Below, piece after piece: positions 21,701 through 33,207 of a DNA stretch of 64,000 nucleotides. The notes beneath the pieces were generated by a model that was given only the letters and a program-made list of their open reading frames with translations, did no database searches and had not been told where the DNA came from. Where the stretch lies: contig OW203763.1 of the NCBI GenBank assembly GCA_934045905.1, positions 44,355,941 to 44,419,940 of the forward strand. The letters are read 5' to 3'. A program made the position numbers and the translations under genes. How positions within the stretch are numbered: the first letter of the stretch is position 1; the number at the start of each line of letters is the position of its first letter. This DNA comes from Leuctra nigra (lineage: Eukaryota > Arthropoda > Insecta > Plecoptera > Leuctridae).

Positions 21701-22734
21701 GTATGCTTTCTAATATGTGTACAATTTATGTACCATTAGGTACGTACCAATAGAAAATAGAAATTGCCTAAACTCAAATTAAGTACTATTTTGTACTGCA
21801 TAATCAAGTACTTTACTAATTTCTTGATAAAATACCATATTTCACAGCTGAGCCTATTATAGCAGCTGCGTGGAGAGAAATTTATTGCGATATCAGGTGT
21901 CCTAATCTAACATCTGATTATATTGACCCGTTTTTCAACATACCATTGTCTGTGTGCAAACCCTTCTCTAATTGGCATAAGATATTTAATTAAGCAAACG
22001 GTGAAGATCAATTTTTCGTCTAGGGCTTAACGTCGCACTGTTCTGCAGCGAGGCTAATGGCGAATCTAGACTAGAATCTATTCTAACTAGAATCCACAAG
22101 TTAAAAAAATTTATTCAAAGATAATTTTGGAAATAATAGTTTTATAATGGAATAGGTGTCATCAAATAAATATAAATGTATACATATTTTTTATAATAAT
22201 GTAATGAATGTACCTCCTTAAAGTATTACCAACAAAAATAAACAAGGCGGGTTTCACCGTTTGACAATTCGAGCCTCGAGGAATGCTAATTAAATTTTTA
22301 TATAGTTTTAAATTTAGCAGAGTGTTGAAATACTCTAGATAATAGATAATGGAAAGAAATACTGGCCCTTTTGGAGATTTTAGATGCTTTTGGTTACCTA
22401 TGTGAATAGCAAAGACATTTTCAAAGTAGCACATTTATTTATCCCCTTGGGGGTATGCAACTGATACGTCACTAAAGCGACGAGGGTTGCCTACCCTGCG
22501 CTGGAGATGGATGACAAAAATTAGAACATTGTTCTTTGGTTAAACCATTGTTTTTTCGGCCAATCTCTTGACTTAAAATACAAAATTTGAAAAATGAAAA
22601 TATGAAATAAAATCTAATAAAAATTCGCAATATTTAAAAAAAAAATCTGGAACAACACTTTCCGCCCATTAAGAAGAATATATATTATTTTAAAAAATTA
22701 CTCCCTACATCACTGCTTGAGTTTCTTGCCAGCA
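21701..22734. other. Intergenic, no gene recognised
   Basis: AT-rich. The CTAGACTAGAATCTATTCTAACTAGAATC stretch near 22067 is a short internal repeat. No domain in the short frames. Confidence 0.4.
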
Positions 22735-22990
22735 GTGCGATTGTATAACTTCTTAGCCGAGATAATGGATCGTTATCGATACCAATTGATGAAAGTAAAC
22801 TATTAATATCATTGTTAATCATTTGAATTGTGCAAAAGCTACGAGGATATGAAATATAATTACATTATTTATCTCAGGAAGTCGACTTTACGCACTCTGA
22901 ATTGCTTTACCTTCTGATAGGCTAAATTACTTTCATCAATTGGTATCGATAACGATCCATTATCTCGGCTAAGAAGTTATACAATCGCAC
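22735..22990. mobile_element. MITE, GTGCGATTGTATAACTTC family, copy 1
   Basis: 256-bp foldback. Each arm contains AGCCGAGATAATGGATCGTT and ATCGATACCAATTGATGAAA, about 65 bp of inverted similarity. The second copy is at 32100-32278. Confidence 0.85.
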
Positions 22991-23404
22991 GGCAGATTAG
23001 TTGATTTTGTATTATTACAATTTTTATTGTTTTCTATTTTTGGTCTTGCATTTTTTCTACAATTATAATTATTTTAATGTGTACAATTGTGTTCTTAAGT
23101 AATTTTTTAAGTGTTAAATCGCATGCAAATTCTCTACCATTACAAGAAATAATTTTAAAATTTAAAAATAATATGTAAATGGTTTTATATTTGTTTTGCA
23201 ATATTTGTTAATTTACAAAAACGTAGATAGATAATGGTTTATTTTTTATATCATTGGAATACATGTCAATGTTATTAGATTTTGCCTATAGCAAAACACT
23301 GTTCAATTTTACCCTCACGGTTATGCATCCAACATGTCAACAAATCAACGCGGGTTGCCTATGCCTCGCTCGAGAATATTTCCTCACTTCGAAAAATGTA
23401 ATCC
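22991..23404. other. Intergenic, AT-rich
   Basis: No gene or repeat family recognised. Confidence 0.4.
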
Positions 23405-23585
23405 ATCTCAGCGAACTACTGCGTGCAGCTCAGTTGCCGCCATGTTGAAAATGTTACGATAATCTTGCTCGGGACCGAAGTCTGTCGTGCATCTCACTAG
23501 CCGCCATCTTTGATTTGGTCGATGTCATCCATCTGCGGGACCGAGGTTAGACCTGTATTTCAGTTGCCGCCATATTGGAATAGCC
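23405..23585. repeat. Three ~65-bp units each with GCCGCCAT
   Basis: GCCGCCATGTTGAA at 23436, GCCGCCATCTTTGA at 23500 and GCCGCCATATTGGA at 23566. Units 2 and 3 also share GGGACCGA upstream. The core matches the YY1/Pho-type consensus (complement of AAnATGGCGGC). The units are diverged. Confidence 0.6.
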
Positions 23586-24417
23586 CCCTTCTTTGTCATC
23601 TTTCACGGCCCCTCTTCACATTAGAAGGCGGGAAACAAGACAAGAGAAACAACATGTCTGCCAACTTAGCTGAGAAAGTACTAACATATTACAACAGATT
23701 TAAATTACTTTTTATACGTATTTTGTTAACCCAGGTTATTAAATAGAGGATTTTATGGCAACAAGTGATAAATTATTTATTTTATGACTGATTTAAAGAT
23801 CTAGTGGTCGTTCCAACACATGAGTGATAATCCCCAATGCAAAATTTTTATGGCAGTGGTACTGCAAACTATGCCATCTGTGGGAGAATTGCGAACTTCT
23901 TGGAACTTCCATTCCCCTTTTGAAATGGAATAAACTGTAATGACAGTGATTCTACCTGCGCTCGCTGGACGAAGCTGCTCATAATCAGGTAGTACACGGG
24001 CAAGCAGGGGATGATGCATCCCGCATCCCACCAATCTAATTAATTAATTACAAACGATCCAAATTAGATAGGTACGAGCTTAAAAAATTATCAAACCCCG
24101 TGGATAGTGGGCCTTGATGATCTGTGAAAATATCAGTTTAGTCAACATAGTGGTTCAAGAAATATATTCAATAACAAAAAAAAATCGAAAAGTTACATCA
24201 TTGCCATAGTATTCTTGCTTTTGATTAGAAATCACTAAGGGTTTGAATCTAATCCCATTAAAACGACAATGAATGTATCTCGGGTTTAATATATTGTGCA
24301 TTTCTCTGTGACTTCAGGATTAATTGCAATTAAATGTTAAACACAAATAGTTTCGCCCGATCTCTGAGGGGCTCCCTCAACCTTATAGTACGGGCTGTAC
24401 AACCTGAATATTATAGG
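23586..24417. other. Intergenic, no gene recognised
   Basis: Mixed composition; a minus-strand 77-codon frame near 23801-24034 has no recognisable domain. Confidence 0.35.
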
Positions 24418-25630
24418 AATCCTGCAAATTGTGATAAGAAGTTGCCACTTGACACACATGTTCATTGGTCCATTAGAAGTTATTTAAGATCGGAAGGTGA
24501 ATTACGTGTAGAGACTCTGTGGCGGTCATTTTCCAAGATGGCATATTTTCATATTTTTTGTGTAATTTTGTTGAACTTGAAATGGTTTTGGAATAGAATT
24601 GAGTCAATTAGTACAAAGTTTAGTTTCAAACATTTTTTTTGTCAAAACAGTATTTTGGCTATAAAAAATATTTAAGGAGACAATTATGCATTAATATTAT
24701 GGAGCAAATTAAACAAGTCCTGGCAAGATTGAAACAATTTTGCATTTTGGTATATATACACAATTTTTTTACCACATATACTAGACGTCTAAGCAAACAT
24801 TTTCAGACTGGGAGGCAAATCGTATCTCAGTCAGGTCACCCGTGGCGGCCATTATTAAATATTGTGGACATTTGAAGTAAAAGGACAAATTATGTCAACA
24901 AAATGGCAAACGACACCATCTTGCACATTAAATCGATCATAGAGAATTTGAATATGACATCAAAATTCTCGATTTGTATACCCATAACTTGTTGCGGCCA
25001 TTTTTACCTGGGTTATTGATTATTTAGAAATTCTTAACATAAATGTAAAAATGGCCGCAACAAGTGATCGGTGTGCAAATCGAGAATGTTGATGTTATAT
25101 TCGAGTTCCCCATGGTTGATTAAACGTAAAATATGGTGTCGCTTGCCATAATGTTGACATAATTTGTCCTTCATCCTCAAATGTCGTAAATATTTAAAAA
25201 TGGCCGCCACAGATGACCTAGTTGAGATACGATTTGCCTCCCGGTCTGAAAATGTTTGCTTAGACATCTAGAATATGTGGTAAAAAAATTGTGTGTATAT
25301 ACCAAAATGCAAAATTGTTACAATCTTGCCAGGACTTGTTCAATTTGCTCCATAATGCACAATTTTCCCCTTAATTATTTTTTTCAGCCAAAGTACTGCT
25401 CTGACAATATTTTTTGTTTCAACTTTGTGCTTATTGACTAAATTCCATTCCGAAAATATATCAAGCTCAACAAAATTACACAAAAAAATATGAAAATATG
25501 CCATCTTGGAAAATGGCCGCCACAGAGTCTCTGCACGCAATTTCAGATTGCCTCCCGGTCTTAAATAACTTCTAATAGACCAATAAACATGCGTGCCAAG
25601 TGGCATCTTCTGATCACAATTTGCAGGATT
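24418..25630. mobile_element. 1.2-kb foldback element with ~600-bp arms
   Basis: Ends AATCCTGCAAATTGTGAT and its complement. The arms pair along their length, through AGACTCTGTGGCGGTCATTT, CAAGTCCTGGCAAGATTG and AACATTTTCAGAC, to a centre at about 25027 where CTTGTTGCGGCCATTTTTAC faces its complement (loop 25009-25044). Arms have drifted by small indels. No transposase coding sequence; the short frames are arm artefacts. ATGGCCGCC-type words repeat in both arms. Confidence 0.85.
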
Positions 25631-26237
25631 ATTTTATGTACAGGATTGTTTTATGTTATTTTATGTTTATGTTTATGTAATGTACAGCTTTAAGCTATTA
25701 AAGCTTTGTACTCAAAAGAACTTCTAGATTTATCAACACAAGTGTCCAGAGTCTACTGGATTCCACTCATCAGATTATTAGCACACGGTCTTGTGGTGTT
25801 GAGGACTGACATCCGCAAATATCTACTTATGGAAGCAAAATTTTTTGAGCATGAAGCTGTTAGTGGCTGATTCACGAACTAGATTCCAGAAAGCACTCTC
25901 TGAAGGTAATTGTTTGAACATCACTGACCTGCATGTTACAATCCGCAGTTGTTGAGTTGAAATCGAGGTCCAACGAAGAAACGGTATTCTTCTTCAACGT
26001 TGCCCGGCCGGAGCGATCCTTTACGAAGTCGATTTTAATGAAATGCTTCGAGCACAAATACGAGTTCGACAGAATAATGTTAACTCGTTTTGTCGCTGTG
26101 ACCCACTTTTCCTTTTGTGTCTTGTTCTTAGGAAAACTGAAACAGGAAAGAGATAGGTAACTATACCTATTAAAAATAAGTTTTTAAAGCATATAGACGT
26201 ATAGCCATATAGACCATATAGACGAGCTATAGACGTG
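25631..26237. other. Intergenic with a block shared with 32285-32380
   Basis: Near 25885-25975 the words CAGAAAGCACTCTCTG, GTAATTGTTTGAACA, TGCATGTTA and TGAGTTGAAATC recur in the same order at 32288-32370, so both are copies of an unnamed repeat. No gene recognised. Confidence 0.5.
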
Positions 26238-26330
26238 ACGGCTTGTTCCAATGAAAGTGCTGGTGGTCCTGATAATGCCGTTCGCGATGTTTCGGAAGCT
26301 TTGGTTCCGAAAACGTCCACGACATCATAC
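26238..26330. repeat. Single-arm relative of the palindrome at 27247
   Basis: TGTTCCAATGAAAGTGCTGG, CCGTTCGCGATGTTTCGGAA and GGTTCCGAAAACGTCCACGA match the left arm of the 27247 palindrome and the sequence just right of it (27473). Confidence 0.6.
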
Positions 26331-26349
26331 ATTCTATATTAAGTCCAAA

Positions 26350-27032
26350 TGCCTGGATTATCAGGTTGTAGGGCAAGTTACCGAAGGACAGATTAGCGAC
26401 GGACAGATTACCAAAATCTACCCGGACACTTTACCAACGTTTTTTTTTACATTTTTGCCAAAATTTTATAATATTATTACAAATATATTTTTCAAAATTT
26501 TGCACTAATTTAATAACATTTTCACATTTAATAAAGATTAAAAAAAAATTGAAGCTAAATCACTATTTTATATAGGTAATAAAAAAAAGGGTTTTAATTG
26601 ATTGATTTAATTGAAAAAAAATTGATTGTATCACAAATTTGTCACAAAAATAATTGTGAAATTTTATTCGTTTCCGCCAAAAAATTATATGTGAAAATTT
26701 TATAAAATTTTGGCAAAATCATAAAATAGTAATTTAGCTTCTATTTTTTTAATTTTTTTTAACCTTAAAAAATGTATTTGAGAAATTTTATAAAATTTTG
26801 GCAAAATTTTGAAATAGTAATTTTTTTAATCTTAAAAAAGATTGTGAAAATTTTATGAAATTTTGGCAAAATTTTGCAAAAAGTAAAATAAATAAAAAAG
26901 GTTGGTAAAGTGTCCGGGTAGATTTCGGTAATCTGTCTGTCGGTAAAGTGTCCCCCCATGTTTTTCGGTAATGTGTCCGTCGGTAGGTAACCTGTCCTTC
27001 AGTACACGGCCCGATTACCGGATTATCACTGT
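26350..27032. mobile_element. Foldback element with GTCCGTCGGTAA-type terminal repeats
   Basis: The left part (26352-26445) and right part (26895-27030) are inverted relatives: GATTACCAAAATCTACCCGG and its complement CCGGGTAGATTTCGGTAATC. Short words of the form GGTAANNTGTCC-TCGGTAA recur up to four times at the right end. The middle is very AT-rich with repeated AAAATTTTGGCAAAATTTT. Confidence 0.7.
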
Positions 27033-27246
27033 GGTACAAAAAATTACAATACAAATACAATACAAATTGTGATGATGAAAAATGGCATCAAATAAATTAT
27101 TTACTTTCTCTGGTCAAACAGTGTTCTGGAAAACCGAGATTAACGAAGAAACGAATCGTTCCATAATCCGTTGATCGAAACAAGTTTGCCGAGACATGGC
27201 TTTAGAATTTCACATACTTTTAAAGCCACACAAACTATAAAATATG

Positions 27247-27465
27247 TGAATTGGCAGTGGTGACGGTTTGTTCCGATGAATGTGCTGGTTGCCCTGATAA
27301 GGGCCGTTCGCGACGTTTCGAAGGAGTTACTTCCTTCATCTTCTGGCGGCGAGCAGTCAGAACCGCCAGAAGATGAAGGAAGTAACTCCTTCGAAACGTC
27401 GCGAACGCCCCTTATCAGGGCCACCAGCACATTCATCGGAACAAACCGTCACCACTGCCAATTCA
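27247..27465. repeat. 219-bp near-perfect palindrome
   Basis: Arms of about 100 bp pair almost perfectly (GCAGTGGTGACGGTTTGTTC ... complement), with a short asymmetric centre GAGCAGTCAG near 27349-27360. Open frames on both strands encode almost the same peptide because of the symmetry and are not genes. Confidence 0.9.
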
Positions 27466-27676
27466 TTACAAGATGGTTCCGAAAACGTCCACAATATTAT
27501 AAAATATGAATTCCTACACCATACTGTGGTAAAAATAACTACTTGACAGGAACCAAGCTAGTATTTGTGCACATAGACCATGATGGTACCGTTATATAAT
27601 ATATGAAATATGGTTTTACCTTATGACCTAGGGTAGGTCGTTGTAAATAAATACCAACTGCAATGAGAAAAGATTT

Positions 27677-27748
27677 TCCTCGAGTGGGACTCGAACCCAC
27701 GACCTTCCGATATCCAGTCAGATGCTCTACCAGCTGAGCTACCGAGGC
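27677..27748 (-). tRNA. tRNA-like module (probable SINE part), copy A
   Basis: 72 nt on the minus strand. D arm GCTC/GAGC, anticodon arm TCTGA-CTGGATA-TCGGA (GGA at the anticodon place), T arm GTGGG-TTCGAGT-CCCAC. Six of seven acceptor pairs form; G1 faces A. A GGA anticodon would mean serine, but there is no long variable arm, so this is very unlikely to be a working tRNA. Confidence 0.55.
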
Positions 27749-27979
27749 AGTTCACATTGCAGCGGCTGTGTTCCAATATAAGCTGCATTAGCAACTTACC
27801 GAGATTGAAGATAGGGTCAGAAGACCGTGGAAATTTCTCCACGTTTGACAACTGACTAACATCACTCGACTTGGATTTCTCAAAGGCAGATGAGTGCGCA
27901 TATGTATGAAATATGATTTTACCTTATGACCTAGGGTAGGTGGTTGTAAATAAATACCAACTGCAATGTCAAAAGATTT

Positions 27980-28051
27980 TCCTCGAGTGGGACTCGAACC
28001 CACAACCTTCCGATATCCAGTCAGATGCTCTACCAGCTGAGCTACCGAGGC
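27980..28051 (-). tRNA. tRNA-like module (probable SINE part), copy B
   Basis: Same as copy A with one change: T arm GTGGG becomes TTGGG on the minus strand (CCCAC retained), weakening one pair. Located in the second unit of the tandem pair. Confidence 0.5.
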
Positions 28052-28150
28052 AGTTCACATTGCAGCGGCTGTGTTCCAATATAAGCTGCGTTAGCAACTT
28101 ACCAAGATTGAAGAAAGAGTCAGAAGACCGTGGAAATTTCTCCACGGTGG

Positions 28151-29371
28151 GTGGAGAACACGGTGCTGGGGGGAGGGCCCCCCAGCAATACGCGGGTCCA
28201 GGCCGCGCAGGCCCGGGAAAATTTTGGATTTCCAGAATGAAATAGAGCCATTTCTATGCGTTTTGGACTAAAAATTTCGGTGATTTCGATCACCAAAAAT
28301 TGCTAGTTCACAATTATGGAAATTATGTTTCAATGTATTAGTTTCCATATATTTTCTCAAAAATTTGCATTATGGAAGGATATTGCAAAGTCGCCCAAAT
28401 CGGCGATCGGCGACAACACCAAAAAGTTGGTCGCGACATGGTAGGGTCAAGTCGCCCTAATTGCGACAATTCACCCAATCTGGCAACCCTGAGACCATGT
28501 CCATAACAGTCAAAACAAATTGGACAAAGTCAGCTGGCTGTCAGTCAAGTGGTCAGTGGCTGTGTAGACCGAGAAGGCTGTGAACAAACTGTTCATTCAC
28601 TGCGCACAGCAGACTATTTTATTAGCCGCGCGGCAAATTATGCGAATTTACAAAAACACAGTAACATGTACAAAATCGGGATAAAAGGCGTCCCGCTTGA
28701 TGGTCGTGGGGACAGCGGGACAGGTTGCTAGAAAACGGGACTGTCCCGGCAAAATCGGGACGAATGGATACCCTAGGTAGGTTACGTAACCTTCGGTCTG
28801 CCAGCAAGGTTAGGTTATAATGTTGTCAGCCTGTACACTTACCTACCTTCAGGATAGTTTTGAAATCTGTAGGTTGTTTTCAAAGTCCAACACAGAACAA
28901 TATCAATGATCATAACTCATATGTAAATTAATTCACTTCTTCATAGTTTTAAGTTGATGACATTTCTCTGATGTTTTATTGTTGTTTTGCACAAAGGACG
29001 AAACGATACAGACAGTTGTAGGTACTTACAATTACTTACTGGAAGGCCGCAGTATTTCTGAATGCTAGGCAGCTTTAATAATCAAACATAGAACAAATAA
29101 TATTATCATAATAAGCATTATTTTTCTCTCTCTTCATAGCTGTAATCATTAAATAACAAATTAGGCTAATGGGCGACTTCGCCTTCAGTACATCACATGT
29201 GTGAAGTGTGAAGTAAGTTCCAATACGAACTATACAATTTGCCAAACTACCGAAATTTAAATTTATTTCTGCTGAACTTCTTTACCGGCAAGAATCAAAG
29301 CAACACAGCAGTGAAATATCAAGGCATAATAAGAATTTAGCATTGGATCAAAACCGAACTACTTATTTAAA
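28151..29371. other. Intergenic, no gene recognised
   Basis: 28150-28210 is unusually GC-rich (GGGGGGAGGGCCCCCC). The rest is ordinary. A 60-codon frame at 28549-28731 has no recognisable domain. Confidence 0.35.
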
Positions 29372-29375
29372 TTAA

Positions 29376-29988
29376 GGTGGCTGGATCGATCGACATAATC
29401 AAAAATATGTTTTTCTTGAAAGCATATGTTCAAAAAATGTTTTCCAATATTTAAACTATAATTAAGTATAAAAGATTCCTTGAATGTCGTTTAGTTTGCA
29501 ACTCCAGTCCGACCGTCGGGGAGTTCGGAGAAAGAATTCACAGTTTGCTCGTTGCCTCCAGTGGAAAATGAATGTAGTTTGTTGTTGTTTGTTGTTTGTT
29601 GTTGTTTGTTGTTGTTGTTGTGTTTGTTCTGTTATTTCCATATTATTTATATTATATTAGTAGTAGGATTTCCTTACCACGATGAATAACAATTGTAAGA
29701 TGCCTAAATAAAATGTAATGTAATGTAGTAGATATAGTCAAATCATTTCAAATTTGGTTTATAACTTTTAAAATAGCACACCTTGGTATTGTTTTTTTTT
29801 AAATCCTAATAGTACCCACGTCCGTATATCTACTTAAGAAAAAAGTTTTTTGTTCAAATCTATCGGCACAAAAGATTAGAACTTAATTATAGCTTAAAAA
29901 AGTCTCGATTCTACTTGGCTGCCATAAGGTAGGGGAGAGAACTCAAATTATGAAGATCTGAGACTAGGATTCGATCGATCCAGCCCCC
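29376..29988. mobile_element. 613-bp TTAA-flanked element with inverted ends
   Basis: TTAA (29372-29375) then GGTGGCTGGATCGATCGA at the left; the complement TCGATCGATCCAGCCCCC then TTAA (29989-29992) at the right. TTAA target sites are typical of piggyBac-type elements. No transposase is encoded. Inside are a (TTG)n run and a LINE-tail-like end, so the element has either captured or been hit by other repeats. Confidence 0.65.
29576..29735. repeat. (TTG)n microsatellite and a LINE-like 3' tail
   Basis: TTGTTGTTTG repeats run to about 29625. Then GCCTAAATAAAATGTAATGTAATG near 29702 resembles the 3' end of insect LINEs with a (TGTAA)n tail. Weak. Confidence 0.35.
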
Positions 29989-30016
29989 TTAAATTTACAT
30001 TACTTCAAAGTAAGAT

Positions 30017-30186
30017 CTACCCCATAAAAACACTCCGTGTAAAAATACCAGCCAAGTATCTTCAACTATAAAAAAAATATAAGAAATCTAAAAATTCAGC
30101 ACTGAAAAGTAGTGATATCAAAAAATAGGCCAAGTCAAAACTCAATTTTAAAAACCAAAATATACTTGGCGCATCGTGCATATAAA
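30017..30186. repeat. Single arm of the CTTGGCGCATCG foldback family
   Basis: CACTCCGTGTAAAAATACCA, GCACTGAAAAGTAGTGATAT, GGCCAAGTCAAAACT and ACTTGGCGCATCGTGCATAT in order. The opposite arm is not seen to the right. Confidence 0.75.
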
Positions 30187-31988
30187 ATTAAAATGTTTAA
30201 CAACAATGTGAGATTTCACAATCCTAACATCTAGTAGGCCGATGTAAAAGTGTTTGTCAGGTCTTACACCAGCTTTTACAGAAAAAATAAATAATAAAAA
30301 AGATTTTTGTGCGGAGGAAACTAAAAATTACGGACACAAATATAATTTTAAAATACCACGAATAAATTTGGTTGATATTTTATAGAATGTCAGAAGTGAC
30401 AAAACCTTAAGGTATCAGGTACCTACCCTTAAAAAACATGAATTTCATATATTTTCATTTTTTTCAAAGCATATTTAAATTACCACTTCTTCCTGCTTCA
30501 TATCCATATTTTGGTTAAGTGATGCGAGTGTCAGTGCCAGTGTTAGTGCCAGTTTTATTGCCAGTGTAGCAGGTATATTGCCATTTATGTGTATCTTTTA
30601 GCTTCGTATCACAGAACTAGGATTTCCTCGATTTGAGTATTTTTCAAACATGATATCTTTACTTTTAGACAAGATATTCACTTGATTCTCTTTTTGTTCA
30701 GTAGAGAAACATATTGGCTGTGTTTTGAGGAGCCATTTTTCCTGTACAGCTCATATTTAATTTTATATTGTAATTTGAATACATTTTTTATTGGTCATAA
30801 TTTAAAAAATACACAATTAAATCTGTAATTCCTTCAATTAATTTTTTAGAATAAAACCGCCCCCTCAAAACATTCATAATATGAATCCTCACACACACAA
30901 AAATCATGTCTCTAGGAGTAACTAGTAACAATTGTAATCGTGTTTGAAATATCGTGTTTTTAACCCATTTTGTGATTCCCAACAATGAAAAATCATAAAA
31001 AAAATATATATATAATTTAATTTTTTGCAGCAATTCTTGTGTTAAAATTTTATAAATATTGGTTGAAAACTGCAGAAATTTTTGTCAAAGGGTACCTGAT
31101 CGATACCTTAAAAATTTAGTACATACCAAGAAATAAAAGGTATAACTACACAAATCAACACAAAAATTATTTCAACACGAAATTTTTTAATAATTTTTTC
31201 TTTCCTACCTATACCAAGCATAATTTATTATTTTGAGTACTGTCAGCGTAACTATTACATACATACTAAAAGGTACAATAAAAAAATACAAATATTTATA
31301 TTAAAAAAAAATCGATACTTTCTCGTAGACGAATTCTTGTAGCGGGTAAAATTAATGTTTTTAATCCCTTAACCAAGATGTGTATCTACTTATTTTATTT
31401 ATGCATGTGAGCTTTGCCCGTTACAAATACCTAAAGGCTAAAAAAGCGTCGCCTGCCCATCACCTATCAATCGTCCCCCAGCATCCCTTTATTTAACATC
31501 TTACAAACGTAATAAATATGTGCATGTTACCTGCACATCATTAGGTCTACAAACAACAAAACTAAAAAAATTACGTAATACATTTTGGTTTAAAGTATCT
31601 CGTATTAGTGCATACGTTCCTTTTCAGGATTAGTAAAATTCATTTCTAATGATTGTATTAGATATTGCATACCTCGACACTCTTAAAAACAATTCTGCAC
31701 ATTCAACTAAAAATATCAAGCACATCTACCATATATACCTAATTTAAACCCGGCAACTAATTCTTAATCTTTCACCAAAGTCAAAAGGAGTCCAATTAGT
31801 CTCAGCAAACAAGATGCAAATTACACTAACGCCTAAGAACATCTTAAGAATTAATTATAACAAACACTACTTTGTAATTTAATTAAATCAATTAAATGAA
31901 ACTATTAATAAACCAATTATTAATAAACTCCTGATTATTGCTCATTATTAAGTTGTATTACTCACTTTGGCCATGGCAAAATAAGTCC
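30187..31988. other. AT-rich intergenic region, no gene recognised
   Basis: Many A/T runs. GTGTCAGTGCCAGTGTTAGTGCCAGTTTTATTGCCAGTG near 30529 is a short imperfect (GTGCCA) repeat. No coding signal. Confidence 0.4.
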
Positions 31989-32286
31989 AGGGGCCTGATT
32001 CTACAACTATTTTCGATTGCTAGCGGAATCGCAATGTAAAGCATTGCAAAATATGTTCTAGCAGACTTGCTTACCGCTTTGCAGTTATAGAATCAGCAGG
32101 GCGATTGTATAACTTTCTTAGCCGAGATAACGGATCGTTATCTATACCAATTGATGAAAGTAAACTATTAGTCGACTTTACGCATTTTGAATTGCTTTAC
32201 CTTCTGATAGGCTCAATTACTTTCATCATGGTATCGATAACGATCCATTATCTCGGCTAAGAAGTTATACAATCGCACTGCAGGCC
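31989..32286. mobile_element. MITE interrupted by another MITE
   Basis: Outer ends AGGGGCCTGATTCTACAACT and complement AGTTATAGAATCAGCAG...GCAGGCCT. The outer copy is split near its right end by the MITE at 32100-32278. Confidence 0.6.
32100..32278. mobile_element. MITE, GTGCGATTGTATAACTTC family, copy 2
   Basis: Same arms as 22735-22990 but with a shorter middle (about 75 bp missing), so the two are internal-deletion variants. It sits inside the end of the MITE at 31989. Confidence 0.8.
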
Positions 32287-33207
32287 TCAGAAAGCTCTCT
32301 TTGCAAGTAATTGTTTGAACAAATCTGACATGCATGTTATAGTCCGTATAATTGCTGAGTTGAAATCTCTCTTCGGACCAAACTCACAGGAGAGTGCAGC
32401 AGCTTTGGGTTTCCACTTTCTGCAGAGAGAAAGACAAGTAACAATATTTCAACTGCATACCATCAGTTACAAGGAATGGAACCTGATGTCAAAAAGTACT
32501 TCGGCAAAGACAAAATGTCCAAGGTCATGAGAATCTACATTTCATTATATTTTAGAAAGTTTCAGCAAAATTGGTCAAGGAATTAAATAGTTATTGACTT
32601 TTGTCAATTTGAGCTCAAATTGCTGTCCAAAAAGAAATAGGTACTGCACATTCACATTGATCAGTGGCAAATTATGAGATATGTTTAGTCTCCAGAGTGA
32701 ATCTTCAGTAAATCTTCCAGAGTGAATCCAGAGTGAATCTTCAGTCACACGACACAAGAACAAAAACACACGTACACACTTCAAATCATATTCACCCTCT
32801 TCCGCTAGCTACATCATACATGACGACCATCCATTGGCCGCCACGCATTGCCCGGTGGACACGTCGTGGACGTGGAAGTAGGATTGACTGGCAATACTGA
32901 CTCGAGACATCGAGCTTGCCGCATGGCCCAACCAGAGGGCGTTAACTAGTTTTAACAGGATGTACCCTTTCGACATAGGTGCACCCCCTAGTACCCATAC
33001 CAGCATTTGTTCCCCAAACAAAATTATAATAACCTAAAGTTCTTATAAGCCCTCATGAGTTGAAGCAAATACGAAAATACCGAAAAACGAGTCTACAACT
33101 TAAAAATAAACATTCAAGATACATGATTGTTAGAATGTCCATTGACCTTGGTGTTTCCAACTCAGTGAATAACACTAAGTCTATTTCGAAACGGTATTAT
33201 TCTGTAA
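32287..33207. other. Intergenic, shared repeat block then unknown sequence
   Basis: 32288-32375 is shared with 25885-25975. 32810-33020 is GC-richer and has a 70-codon minus frame without recognised domain. GTGAATCTTCAGTAAATC near 32697 is locally repeated. Confidence 0.35.

Larger units (their letters stand above)
27604..28150 (-). mobile_element. Tandem pair of tRNA-containing repeats
   Basis: Two ~250-300-bp units about 303 bp apart. Read on the minus strand, each has TTTCCACGGTCTTCTGAC, a ~90-bp body with TTATATTGGAACACAGCCGC, a tRNA-like module, then TTTTC...TTGCAGTTGGTATTTA. The same body surrounds a different tRNA-like module at 35825. The family is probably a SINE or similar composite. 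Confidence 0.7.

Noticed and set aside
27140..27509. Overlapping ORFs on both strands encoding almost the same peptide
   Set aside because: They are the two arms of a palindrome read from either side; not genes.
27677..28051. Functional tRNA-Ser genes
   Set aside because: Anticodon place reads GGA but there is no long variable arm, one acceptor pair fails, and the modules are embedded in tandem repeats.
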